Shown in pieces: positions 1-11,052 of a DNA stretch of 62,000 bases. The notes beneath the pieces were generated by a model. It ran no database searches and was not told where the DNA came from. It saw nothing but the letters and a program-made list of their open reading frames with translations. Origin of the DNA: Adiantum capillus-veneris (Eukaryota > Streptophyta > Polypodiopsida > Polypodiales > Pteridaceae); the NCBI GenBank assembly GCA_014529385.2, contig CM043961.1, positions 15,542,478-15,604,477 of the forward strand, read 5' to 3'. Numbering within the stretch: position 1 is the first letter of the stretch; each line of letters starts with the position of its first letter. The position numbers and the translations under genes are program-made.

Positions 1-164
1 GCAGCGAGCAGTGCAAGACTGCAACAACGGAAGGTACATGAGCAGGTGGGCGCGGCAGTGAGCAGCAGAGACCAAGAGTCTCTTGGTGATGACAGGCAGC
101 TAGCAGAGCTGGAGCAAATACAATGGCGGGCAGGTGTTGAGCATTACCTGCAGACTGAGGCTCG

Positions 165-182
165 CGCTCTCTCTCTCTCTTT

Positions 183-218
<36 letters not shown>
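165..218. repeat. (CT)n(GT)n compound microsatellite
   Basis: A CT run passes directly into about 15 GT units. The flanks (1-164 and 219-410) show no supported gene. Short reading frames here are products of the dinucleotide repeat. The flanking text, rich in GAGCAAG-like words, loosely resembles the copia leader at 13440-13760, but this is too weak to call. Confidence 0.9.
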
Positions 219-220
<2 letters not shown>

Positions 221-411
221 CTGGGAGCACGAAATAACGAGCAAGGAGCTATATGAGCAAGAAACTGAGCGAGCAAGGAGACGCAAGTAAATTAGCGTTC
301 AAAGCCTTGCAGAGCCGCTGAAAATTGTCTGGAAAAAATTCATTCCCTTCTCAAGCCTTCATTTCGCAGAAGGCGACACGTGGAAAGTGCAAGGCTGGTC
401 GCCATATTATG

Positions 412-415
<4 letters not shown>

Positions 416-495
<80 letters not shown>
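416..495. repeat. (TA)n(GA)n compound microsatellite
   Basis: About 16 TA units are followed directly by about 24 GA units. The stretch 496-835 after it holds no gene that I can support. Confidence 0.9.
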
Positions 496-498
<3 letters not shown>

Positions 499-835
499 GT
501 GTGGGTGGAGCTCTTGTAGCATAAGAGATCTCCGCAACTCCTTGATTGTATATCACTCAAGTTATGAGATAAGAACCAAAGGTTGGTACAAGTGAGTTAG
601 TGGGAGATCAGACATTAGATGTTCACCTAGGGCACATAGACCCTTTACCCCAAAACTCCAAACATGGAGTTAGAAGGGTGTAATAGTTATTCATCGATTA
701 CCCCTAAAACTGATCAAAATAACGATTAATGCTGTGAAGTCGTGAACTAAGAGCTCTTGTGGAAGATTGTTTTGCCCCCATAATAAAATATTCATACTTT
801 CTATTGGAGACTTGCTTCGTTTTTTGAGCTCTCTT

Positions 836-836
836 T

Positions 837-892
<56 letters not shown>
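836..892. repeat. (TG)n(AG)n compound microsatellite
   Basis: A TG run switches to an AG run without a spacer. The same GT-then-GA order recurs at 28439-28511 and 55002-55077. Confidence 0.9.
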
Positions 893-895
<3 letters not shown>

Positions 896-963
896 CAAAC
901 GAGAGGGTAGAGAGATAAAGAGGCTCAACTTTTGTGGAAGGTTGCACTTGAGTCAAACTTTAC

Positions 964-965
<2 letters not shown>

Positions 966-996
<31 letters not shown>
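966..996. repeat. Poly-C tract (31 C)
   Basis: Uninterrupted run of C. Similar tracts lie at 56414-56445 and 61260-61297. Exact length is likely to be unreliable in any assembly. Confidence 0.9.
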
Positions 997-999
<3 letters not shown>

Positions 1000-1000
1000 T

Positions 1001-1145
1001 TTTGGAATTATGACCTACAACTCTGAGTGTGTGATAGTAAGGTGGGTTGGACTTTGAGGGGTTGCAATTAGCATTACCCCACCTTTGGAATTATGAATTA
1101 CAATCCTGAGTGTGTGATAATAGTAAGGTGGATTAGGATTATTGA
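1001..1145 (+). repeat. Imperfect direct repeat of about 80 bp
   Basis: Two adjacent copies share TTTGGAATTATGA, then TACAA, CTGAGTGTGTGATA and TAGTAAGGTGG. The first begins near 1001 and the second near 1083. No coding potential is seen. Confidence 0.7.
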
Positions 1146-1339
1146 TTATCCCTTTTGTGTGGGAGACACCTTAAAGATTTTGGAGAGACACCATGCTATC
1201 TGTCCACCATAGTTTTGTATAGTAATCTAATAACTAGTCTGTGCACAATGAAAATTGTACATTCATAAATTCCTTTTACTTCTATAATGACCAATGCTTG
1301 AGAAAAACCTTGAAATAGCTACATATGAGAAATTTAAGG

Positions 1340-1460
1340 AGTAAATTGACTACACTTAAAATGTGTTTACACTAAATTTCTTTAAATTTTGTAGGGTTTC
1401 TCACCTCTAAATTTAGAGGTAAATCTCAAAATTTGTAGGTGGGATTACACTAAACCTTGG
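1340..1460 (-). repeat. Small dispersed MITE-like repeat, copy 1
   Basis: Read on the minus strand this matches 53781-53903 and, less well, 29681-29775. Shared blocks are GGTTTAGTGTAATC, CACCT, GAGATTTACCT, AGGTGA and AATTTA. The unit is about 120 bp, AT-rich and partly self-complementary, with no coding capacity. Calling it MITE-like is inference from size and dispersion; no target duplication was established. Confidence 0.55.
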
Positions 1461-1638
1461 TTTTTCCCAAGCACTATTATTAAAGATAATAATCAATGAC
1501 CTTGACACATGTTAAATTCTGTAACCTGCAAATTGGTAACCCTGTATGTTATAAACAACGACAAGGCCAGCCAAAAATGAATGAGTATTTTTGAAGGAAG
1601 ACGAAGGCTAGACTCTGCTGCTTCTTCTGAGCCTCCCT

Positions 1639-4600
1639 TCAATGCCTCATGACCTGCAGCAGGCCCTGCACCGCATTCCTTGATGTTGGGCGCTCTGATG
1701 GATTTCTGGATGTGCACAAGAGGGCCATCTCCATGACCTGAAGCATCTGTCTTTCATTGTTTTCTGCTTCCACTTGGCTGCGCAATGCTGGGCTCACGGC
1801 GTCGAGGAATCTCTCTGGGAAGAACCCCCTCACCCAGGTTGGCATATCTATCCCCATCTCACTAAAGAGCTCATTTGTTGGCTGCTTCTGAGTTATCATA
1901 CACAGCACTACCACTCCATAGCTGTACATGTCTCCCTTCATTGAGTAGCGACAAAGCTCAGCACACTCTGCAGTACCATCACCCACCATGGAAGCTCTTT
2001 ACCTTCAAAACAATGGCAAAATGCCCCTACCCAATAGAGCAAAAGCATGCTGTGCTATCTATGTAAGCATCATATATGTACAAATGCATTGATACATGGC
2101 TACAGGGACATGTGTACACACACATCAAGATGGATATTAATGATTAGACACACATGGGGAGCATGGATACACATGCGACGGCTACACACATCTGCAGTGA
2201 CACGCATATGGCTTGCACACACAGACATGAACAATCTCTCAGCAGGTCATATGGATTGCTCCCATGAAAACATAACATTGTGCATTTTGGTGCACATGCA
2301 GGCTTTTGCAAGTTGTCTTGTGAACACAAACGCTTCATTGAAGACGCATATGTGTGCATGTGTCTGCGTACTTATGTGGAAGAAGGGATATGGCCTACCT
2401 GGTGCAATGTACCCAATAGAACCCTTGAAAAAGGACGCTGTGTAAGAAGTGGTGTTGGGGCTGAGAAATTTTGCCAAACCAAAGTCTGAAACATGTGCTG
2501 TATAAGCCGCATCAAGCAGGACGTTGCTTGGTTTCAAGTCACAATGTATAACAGACACAGGGCATTCATGATGCAAGTACACTAATGCCTGCCCAATGTC
2601 CAGTGCTATGTTGAGGATCTTGTTCCATCCCAACTCAAAGCTATTGCTTTCAAATAAAATCTTCTCAAGGCTCCCATTTGGCATATATTCCAACACCAAT
2701 GCTTTCATCTCAAGATTGCAGCAGGTGCTTAAAACAGCTACAAGATTCCTGTGTCTTAGTTTGCCTAGGGTTTCACATTCCTTCTGAAAGAAGTACTCTA
2801 CGTCGCCACCGCCACTCTCCAGGTTGAACATCTTCACAGCCACCACCAGTCCATCCTTCAATATGGCTTTGTAGACCTTGCTGGTAGCACCGCTTCCCAG
2901 AAGGCCTTCCTCATCAAACCCGCTTGTGGCCACCTCGAGCTCCTCAGCCGTTATGCGCAGCGATCGATGTTCAAGAGGATCTAAAGCAAAAGCAGGGCAC
3001 AAAGTGGTCACCATATGGCTACTAAGCTGTTTGAAGATCAACATCTTCTTTAACTAGTAATCAAGGTAAAGGCAGGCATGCAAGCTTACCTTGGGCGAGC
3101 AGGTGTCTTCCAGCCTTTGAGTGCCGACGTTTATGGTTGAACCATAACAACAAGCCCGCGGCGATAAGTACGGACCCAACTGTGCCAATGATAAGAGCAA
3201 GCAATGATTTGGAAACTGCTCTTCTTAATGCGTTTTGAGAATCACTGGCCCTTGGGCATGGTGAAGCAAGGGGAGGGCCACAAAGCCCTGCATTGTCTGA
3301 AAATGACGCAGCTGTTAAATTTTGTAAAGATGCAATTGTGGGAATGGGACCTGTTAGGTGATTATGAGAGACATTGAAATAGTGCAGTTTTGGTATGGCA
3401 CTAAGTTTATCAGGTATTTGCCCTGTTAAGTGATTGGCAGAGAGGTCAAGGGAGAGGAGATTTTGAAGCTGGCCTAGTGCCTCAGGAATACTCCCATTTA
3501 AACTGTTGTGCGAAAGACTCAATGCCTGGAGAGAGGTGCATTCAGCAAAACTAGCAGGGATAGCGCCTGAAAACCTGTTAAAGGAGAAATCAATGTTCTG
3601 AATGAGCTGCAAATTCCGAATTTCATTTGGTATCGCTCCAGTAAAGAAGTTATGAGACACTTGGAGGCTCAAGGCGAGGGACGAAAGGGTAACCAGGCTT
3701 ACTGGGATGGACCCTGTAAAATTATTGTGTGACAAATCGACATCTTCTAACTCCTGGCAATTTCCAAGACTGTCAGGGATGTCACCATGTAGAACATTTT
3801 GTTGCAATTTCAAACGTCTTAGAGAAGCGAGCTGCCCTAGCTCTTTTGGTAGGGGCCCCTCGAAGGAGTTGCTATGAAGATCGAGCTCAAAGAGTGTTGT
3901 ACATCTGCTTAGCTCACTCGGAATACTCCCCTGGAGTTGGTTTCCATGAAGGTCCAACAATTGGAGGTTAGATAGCAATCCAAAGAAACTTGGTATGGGT
4001 CCTTGTAGATGATTTTGAGCAATAGAAATACTGACGAATGCCGCTGTGGTATTCATGAATGATCTTGGCAAATGGCCGCTGAATTGGTTCACAGATAAAT
4101 TCAAGTTGCTGAGATTGGCAAACGAACCGATGAAGGGTGGCAATAGGCCAAAGAATGCATTGTTATTAAGATGAAGCTGCTGAAGTTGAGTGCAGTTGCT
4201 CAAGGACGGGGGTAGTGTACCGGAGAGCCTGTTATCTATGAGCACAAGATGCCTCATGGCAGCCAACAATCCTATGTTGTTTGGAATGGCTCCCTCCAGC
4301 TGGTTGTCACCCAGGTCAAGTTTGGACAGTTTTGTGAGATTAGCATAACCCTCGGGGATGGATCCGCTTAGGCGATTTGTGTTTGCTAGAAGGTTCTGTA
4401 GTTGAGTCAGTTTGCTTAGAGAGGAGGGGAGCGGGCCTGTCAGTTGGTTTGCTGTCATGTATAACTCCAGTAGCTTGTTTAACTTGCTAATCTCTTGGGG
4501 GATTGAACCTTGAAGATTGTTGAAGTGCAAATACAGGTAGCTAAGGTTGGAGCAGTTGCCAAGAGTCTTGGGTATTTCCCCACTGAAAGAGTTGTTGCGC

Positions 4601-5724
4601 AAATTGAGGTAGCCGCCCGCGGGGCTCCCAGACTGAATGAATGGCACATATGGAGTCCCATCAATGTCTGCCGCTGTGAAGGAAATGGTGCCTATTTCCT
4701 GAGGAATCTGACCACTGAACAAATTCAATGATAGGTCCATGAGAACCATGTGTGTGCAGTTGCTTAGCCTGGATGGCATCGGCCCAGATAAGCTGTTGTT
4801 GTGCAGGTTGAGGACTTGCAACACTGGCAGGTTGCCAAGAGAGCCTGGCACTTGCCCCGAGAGGCGGTTGGAGAAGAGAGAGAGGTCTCTCAATTGGGTG
4901 CAATTGCTTAGTGCTGGAGGTAGTATGCCAGAGAGGTTGTTGGAGTAGAGGCGGAGTATTACGAGCTGTTGCAATTGACCATATTCTGGCGGGATGGGGC
5001 CGCCGAGAGTGGGGATGATGGAGATCTCCATTTGAAAGAGCTGGGAGCAATTCGCGAGCGATGGAGGCAGAGTGCCCGTAAAGCTGTTGAACCAGAGGAA
5101 GATGTTGTTGAGGTTGGGAAGGTTGCCAAGGGTGGGCGGAATGGTGCCGGTGAGGTTGTTTTGGGCGACATTAAGGATTTGGAGCTGTGAGCAGTTAGAG
5201 AGCTGAGGAGGGAGAGAGCCATGGAGCCAATTTTGGTCAAGGGTGAGCTCCTGGAGGTTGGGGAGGGAGGAGAGAGAGGTGGGCAGGGGGCCGTGGAGGT
5301 GGTTCTGGGTGAGGACGAGGACTTGCAGGCGAGGAGGAAGTCGAGTCGGAATTTCACCGGTCAGTAGATTGTGGGAGAGGTCGAGGTAACGAAGGAAGGT
5401 GAGGTTGGAGAGAGCAGGGGAGATGGAGCCCTGCAAAAGCAAGCCAGAGAGGCTCAAGCCCAGTACTCGGTGGTGACCGTGGCGATCGCAGCTCACACCC
5501 ACCCAAGTGCAGTAGGATGCATTTGTGCGCCAGCTTGCAAGGGAAGCAGGGGCTGCAAGCCCGCTTTTGAACTCCATCAGTGCCGCAAGGGAAAGCTCTG
5601 CCTCGCCATGCCCGCCCTCTGCTGCCACCAGCCGTGCCACCCACAAGCCCACCAAAACCACCACCAGCTCGCGGCGCATTTTTCTAACCCATTGAGGCTC
5701 TCGCTCTTTCCCTCCCCTCATCAT
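1639..5724 (-). CDS. LRR receptor-like kinase, subfamily XII-like, non-RD (three exons)
   Basis: Predicted plasma-membrane receptor kinase, join of complement 1639-1994, 2399-2980 and 3090-5724. Both introns (2981-3089 and 1995-2398) have GT..AG ends, and the total is 3,573 nt, exactly 1,191 codons with stop. A hydrophobic signal peptide follows the Met at residue 16. An LRR N-cap carries WVGVSC, then about 27 plant-type LRRs, and a membrane segment at about 841-862. The kinase has a glycine loop GSGATSKV (907-914), VAVK lysine 928, HCDLKPSN (1024-1031, so non-RD) and DFG (1044-1046). Subfamily XII includes FLS2, EFR and XA21; non-RD kinases there usually act in immune perception, so that role is family inference and the ligand is unknown. 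Oddity: at the exon 2/3 junction the usual APE motif reads A-P-A because the in-frame acceptor lies two bases inside another AG. The start is the first of two adjacent ATGs; the true start could be the Met at residue 16. Confidence 0.88.
1995..2398 (-). other. Intron 2 of the LRR-RLK gene
   Basis: Donor CCAG|GTAGGC and acceptor AAAGAG|CTTCC on the minus strand. It interrupts the activation segment just after GYIAP. A rival AG two bases upstream would keep the canonical Glu of APE but shift the frame into a stop. Confidence 0.7.
2981..3089 (-). other. Intron 1 of the LRR-RLK gene
   Basis: Donor CAAG|GTAAGC and acceptor TTTGCTTTAG|ATCC on the minus strand. It is a phase-1 intron between the membrane segment and the kinase domain. 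The split codon restores an Asp and keeps the kinase frame. Confidence 0.88.
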
Positions 5725-6789
5725 TTAAAGGGGTCCTAAGTACATTAGTATGGTCGGTTTGCTCGGTGGTAGTTTTAATTTTTGAAATAGCTCTTGATGG
5801 TTTTTGGCATGCCCAAAAAGTCACAGCCTTAGCTTTAATTACTTCACACTTTTTGGTTTTGGTTAAAAAGAATTTTGAGCAAGCTTCGCAGAAATTATAC
5901 AAGAAAGCAAAGTGCTAATATGGACGTTCGGGCGCAAGCAACACTCGGAGGATTGGTCCAGGACTACTTGTTCTCGTTGTCAGCAGAGGGTATGCCTAGG
6001 ACGGAGGAAATTCTTGACTATCGGTAATTAGAAGATCTTAGAAGAACATGGTAATGGATCTTATGTATCAAGGAAAAGGGGGGCGAGTTGGTTGGGATGG
6101 CTGTCCTAATAGCCGATGTAATTATGGTCCCTGGATGATGTCATGGCTCAACATGAGCATGACAAGACCTTGTAATTATTGGGGTTGATTCATACAATTC
6201 ACTCACCACTGTGAAAAAAAAAAGAAGGAATTTTGAGTTTGGGTTGTAGCTCTTGTGGGCCTTTTTGTCCGCTATCCAATGGACTCTTGTAACTTTGATT
6301 CTCTGTTTTAATACAAATTCCTCTCGCCTTTTCTTGGGAAAAAAAAGAAGACTTTTGTAAATTTTTTGAAAGTTTTCCATTGGGCGCATAAGAGTGGACA
6401 ACAAATATGAAATTGATGGAAAAGAAGGGTGTTCTTCTTTCCACAATCCTCCGTATCTTTCTTAATATTTGTTTTTGAGTAAAAAGATGTTATTGATTGG
6501 CAAAGTCATATGCATTGTCTTTCTTTTAAAACATACCAAGTGCATAAGTGAAGGGTGAGTTTACAAAATGAAAAGACACACTAAGGTGAAAAGTCAATAA
6601 ATTAATTAATGATTAAAATGGAAAGAATCATCAAATAGTCTATCATGTCATCTATCCAAATTCAATTTTCAAGATTAAAAATTTAATACATTCTTAAAAA
6701 TGAAAGTCTTATTCACATTATCATGTCCACTCATGAAATAAACTTACATCATCACTTTTATTTAATGCATAAATTAAAATTGTCATAAT
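5725..6789. other. Intergenic region upstream of the LRR-RLK gene
   Basis: AT-rich, with stops in all frames. This should contain the kinase promoter, but I see no convincing TATA box at a fixed distance from the start codon. No repeat longer than a homopolymer stands out. Confidence 0.5.
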
Positions 6790-7156
6790 AACTAATATCT
6801 AATTCTCCTAAATGATTTTCTCATGTTAAATTGATCATTTAATATGGGAAAGTGCCAGGGGAGAAAAATCTAGAATATTGGTTAAGTTGGCAGACCGGCC
6901 ACGGTAGGGATACAAAGGAGAGAAAATAGCAATCCAAAGGGGGGGCCATCTGCAAAAGACAAAGGTGCAACAATGGGCTAAAAAAACCCTAAGGTTCAGC
7001 CCATTAAGACTTCCAAAATGCTAAGGTTCCAAAATTCAAAGGTTGTGTCCAAAGGCCAAACACTAGGGACATTGGATGCTTTGTGTGTGTCCCAAAAAGT
7101 CTTTATAATCCCTACATAGGAGGGGGCGAGTCTTCCAAGTAGGGGATGAGAGAGAA

Positions 7157-7195
<39 letters not shown>

Positions 7196-8130
7196 AGCTC
7201 CCTTTACACAAAGGGAATGAGGGACACATGTCAGCTCCCTAGCCCAGATGCCCACAAGGTGTACTCAAATCCTATTGGATGGCCATGGAGGTGGATCAAT
7301 GAGAATTAAGCTAGAGTAAATCTAGTTTAATTAATTTAAAAACACTTAATAAAAGAACCAATAAGAATTAAGCTCTCTAGAAGACCATTGGACAGTCTCC
7401 CAAGGGGTCCAATGAGCATTCAACAGCCCAATGGCTTGCCTGATTCCTATTGGCCAGGAGACAAAGGGGTCCAATGAGAGTTTAGTTACATTCATTAATT
7501 ACTTAAAGCTCTCACAAAAGGGAAAAGGGAGACACATGTCACAAGGCTATCACTTATGCTGCTTAAATTTCATTGGCTAAGCCTGGGGAGGTCCAATAGG
7601 GTGTGAGCATGAGCAAATAGCAAGAGGGGTCGACCAAGAGAGAGAGGGGGCTGATTTTTCAAAGGCATTATTGCATTACACACTCACACTAGTCTATGTG
7701 TGGAGTAAGAAGACTCTCTCTCTCTCTCTCTCTCTTCTCAAGCTTTAATGGAAAGCTTATCACCTACTCCAAGATTGTGAGAAGGGAGGCCTACACCAAC
7801 AACTCTTGGCTTTGTGATGCAAATCCAACCAAAAGCCAAGCTTCAATGAATGCTCAACCCCTCTACCATGCTAATTACTAAGCTAAGCTATGCTAATATG
7901 AGTGATTATGTGAAAAGATGTACATCTTTCTCGTAAGACTACTCCTTCCTCTCAATCTACTCTCATACCCCGCTAGCTCTCACCATCTTCGAAGGTGTGT
8001 GAGGTCTTGGGTCTGAGACCATGAGGGAATTGATGTTGTGTTTGATAAGTGTTTTGCTTAGTGCTTGAAGTTTCCATCTTCATTGCACTAGCTAGTATTG
8101 AAGGAACACAAAGAATTGTATTGTAAAATG
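6790..8130 (+). repeat. Dispersed ~1.3 kb repeat, copy A
   Basis: Collinear with 19863-21134. Shared blocks include TGATTTTCTCAT, TTAAATTGATCATTTAAT (6828-6845), AGGAGGGGGCGAG versus AGGAGGAGACGAG, CACCAAC..CTCTTGGCT, GTGTGAGGTCTTGGG and TTTCCATCTTCATTGCA. It has no long ORF. It holds CA (7159-7191) and CT (7713-7735) microsatellites. A non-coding retroelement leader or LTR is one possibility; family unknown. Confidence 0.7.
7159..7191. repeat. (CA)n microsatellite inside repeat copy A
   Basis: About 16 CA units. Copy B has only a short CA run at the matching place (20389-20402). Confidence 0.9.
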
Positions 8131-8478
8131 TCTCTCTTGATGGGAGAAACCATAATACAAAGCCTTTTGGAGGGGGGACCGGCTCCATGCAAATCCGGTC
8201 CTCAATTGTTGTCAATTGCTTAATTTCTCTCTCTTTTGAAGTATTGTTCATGCTATCTAACTAGGTGTTATGCTTTTTGTTGCTCTCTCCACCCAAGCAC
8301 TCTTGTTATTCTCATTAGGAATCTATCCTAATGAAATGCTCACTATGTTCATGCTATTTTCCGCTACACACAAGCTACTAGGCCATTAAATGTTACAAAA
8401 ACTATCAGAACCAAAGAACTCCACTCTAAAGTAATCTAAAGCTCAATCTTGTTCGTAATTTCAAAGCTTGTTAATGGC

Positions 8479-8566
8479 CAGGTCTAAGGATTTCTGCAAC
8501 TTGTTTAAAACAAGTTACATAAATCCTTAGACCTGACTTTCACTTTGTTTAAAACAAAGTGAAAGT
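8479..8566. repeat. Two adjacent palindromes sharing one core
   Basis: 8479-8535 has 15-bp arms (CAGGTCTAAGGATTT and AAATCCTTAGACCTG) around an inner palindrome AACTTGTTTAAAACAAGTT. It abuts 8536-8566, a second palindrome with arms ACTTTCACTTTGTTT and AAACAAAGTGAAAGT. Both share the core TTGTTTAAAACAA. The function is unknown. Confidence 0.9.
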
Positions 8567-10197
8567 TCACTATGGCTTACATAAAGGTATTGAGAGAAAT
8601 TTAGTAATAAGAGAATATATTTCAAACGCATAAAAAATAATGATTGAAAAAACGCTTGGAAACATTGTAACATATTGAAAAAACAAGGTGAAGAATCACG
8701 GTGGCCTGCTAAGGAAATGTAATGCAAAAGTAGATGAGAGTTGTGCTTGTAGGATTTATTTTTTCACAACAAATATTTTGAAAGGTTCTAGAGAGAGTAT
8801 ATTACAAAGGGAGTAATATATATATATGACAAAAGGTGACTAGTAGATGTAGGTCAAGTTGTTTCAGTGTGGTAAACATGAAAAAGTTACTTGTTGACCA
8901 AATTTGCCCGAACTTAGAAGTTTAGTTTGTTGTTTTTTGAGATAAATGTTTTAGTGAATTATGTAAAGAAACCAATGTGATTATATCAATATAGGTTTTT
9001 AATTTTAGAGTTAATATTGACATTTAAATGACATCAAAGTATGATTAAATGACATTGATCATTGCATTATAGAAACATTTTTAAAGGAATAACGAGCATA
9101 AGTAATTTTGTGTGAAAACTTAAGTTAACAATAAGAATATTTCACGAAGATGACAGTAATTAATGACATTTTTCTTTTTGTAACATTCTCTTAGTCAAGT
9201 GTTACATGTGACATGTATATATGAGTTTCTCCTTTGAAATTTATTTTATCAACATTGGGATTGTGTAAATCTAATATCTAATAATGATACATGTTACACT
9301 AAAGTAACAAGGTGACATTTGCCTATTAAAACCAAAAGGCGAAAAAAAATTCTCAATTGTGAATAAATCCTTTCATTCAAGGACAATTTATAATTTTTTG
9401 TGAAGAAATTTACAGTTTCTTTAAAGTTTACAATTCTTTCAATTTTAGTTATGAAGGAATTCTTTCATTTAAAGATAATTTATAATTTTTAGTTTTAAAT
9501 TGTCTTCAAATGCAAGAAAAATTTACAACGAAAAAAATATGTTTATTAGCTTCTTAAATAAAGGGATCCATTGAAACTAACAAGGTGAAGGGTCACACTG
9601 ATATACTAAAACAATTTAATGAAATGGACACATGTGAAGCTCTTAAATTAAAGGGTTTTTTTTCAAATTAAAATATAAAATATAATTCAATCGATTGGCA
9701 TAATATTTTTTTAATGAAACGGAGCTCATGCTCTTAAATGAAAGGAATTTTTTACAAACTAAAATAACCAAAAAAAAGTGGAAGAGGATGAAAAAGATTG
9801 TGTGACCCAATTTTCAATGGTCCTCTTTAAACAAAGATGTATACAAATGTCAACACCTTTCACGAAAACCTAGAAAAAATATTAAAAAACAAGCAGATTG
9901 TACACATGTTCTCCATCCGAGTGACTTGTATCCACGGTCCACAATTTGCACCAAAAGTCCACCCACCTCACTATGACCTTCTACATGCCAAAAAAGTGAA
10001 AGAGGATAAAAAACATTGGGTGTGACCCAATACTCAATGCCCTTCTTCACAGGGAGAGGTACACAAAGGTCTCACAAAGGCTTACAAGAAATATAAAAAA
10101 CAAAGTTTGTTTCCATGTGGCACTAATCAACAAGCTTTATCCAATGGTCCACAATTGCATCCAGAATGCAACTCCTTACTAAAGCCTTATGCAATTC
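8567..10197. other. AT-rich intergenic DNA with a recurring terminal-like motif
   Basis: No gene is supported. A motif close to AACAAGGTGAAGAATCAC plus a GGTGGCCTGCTAA-like tail occurs at 8681-8716 and, degenerate, at 9579-9612 and 10198-10230. The same motif appears at 56644-56680 and inverted at 59041-59080, which suggests decayed ends of one small transposon family. Confidence 0.5.
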
Positions 10198-10294
10198 AAA
10201 ACAAGGTGGGAAGTCACGAAGGCTTGCTGAAGTTAAGGGGGGACGGAAGTTTTTGGGAGTAGATCTTAGTGAGTGCCTGTAAGTCACAAAGGCT

Positions 10295-10570
10295 AAAGAA
10301 ACGTCACCTCTATTCTCATAGGGCTATTTTCTCTTCCAAGTGGAACACTATCAATACTGTCTTCCTACATGTATAGTCTATTGTAATTCTAAAAGTGATG
10401 CATAACATAAGGTCTTGACAGATTCTTGACAGATTCACGAAAGAAACGTCACCTCTATTCTCATAGGGCTATTTTCTCTTCCAAGTGGAACACTATCAAT
10501 ACTGTCTTCCTACATATATAGTCTATTGTAATTCTAAAAGTGATGCATAACAGAAGGTCTTGACAGATTC
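10295..10570 (+). repeat. Tandem duplication, 145-bp unit
   Basis: Unit 1 is 10295-10439 and unit 2 starts at 10440. Both run from AAAGAAACGTCACCTC to GGTCTTGACAGATTC with only a few differences (for example CATGTATAG versus CATATATAG). The high identity indicates a fairly recent duplication next to a candidate LTR end. Confidence 0.9.
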
Positions 10571-11033
10571 TAACAAACATGAATATATGTAAGATGTAGT
10601 GGAATGAGATCGTCACTTCGAACAACCATTCCAACTTGACTTAGCTAAACTAGTTCATGCAAGCAGATTTTCGAGAACAGATCTAGATAAGACATAGATT
10701 GAATTGGAATCGAAATACGAGACTAATATTGAAACTGGAACTGGAATGTATATTCAGATTAGTACAACTGATGATAAGTACACAACATGAGTCAAATGAT
10801 GCTCTGGATTTAATAACAAAAAGAGTACAAGAGCATGACTAACTCCAGGAGTAGCAATAGACAATAATCGATCCAATAGACCTTTCTGAATGAGTAATGG
10901 GTCCTATTTATAGTTGTCGAACTGAGCCTCTGACTGACTGTGAATTGTGCAGTTATTGTAGTAATTGAGCTTGGTATTACCAATTGCCATGCTAGTCTGA
11001 CTTTTTGACTGGGGTCTATTCCCAGTGTCTACA
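10561..11033 (-). mobile_element. Candidate LTR of an antisense LTR retrotransposon
   Basis: On the minus strand it starts TGTAGACACTGG just after a polypurine tract (11034-11052) and could end at TCTGTCA (10561). A TATAAATA box sits inside at about 10911-10918. TG..CA ends, a polypurine tract and an internal TATA box are standard LTR features. The second LTR was not found, so the right boundary is inferred. Confidence 0.5.
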
Positions 11034-11052
11034 TTTCCTTCCCCCTTTCTTT
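11034..11052 (-). other. Candidate polypurine tract
   Basis: Minus strand reads AAAGAAAGGGGGAAGGAAA directly before the candidate LTR start TGTAGACA, as expected for plus-strand priming of an LTR retrotransposon. Confidence 0.55.

Noticed and set aside
46-237. Possible ORF at the window start
   Set aside because: It runs into GT and CT repeats, and the remainder resembles leader-type GAGCAAG-rich sequence.
2247-2396. Extension of the kinase exon beyond GYIAPG
   Set aside because: This is intron 2 read through. A good donor (CCAG|GTAGGC) and a downstream exon carrying the rest of the kinase explain it better.
8431-8620. miRNA precursor at the double palindrome
   Set aside because: Arms are perfectly symmetric and loops are very small, unlike plant miRNA hairpins. 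Kept only as a palindrome.
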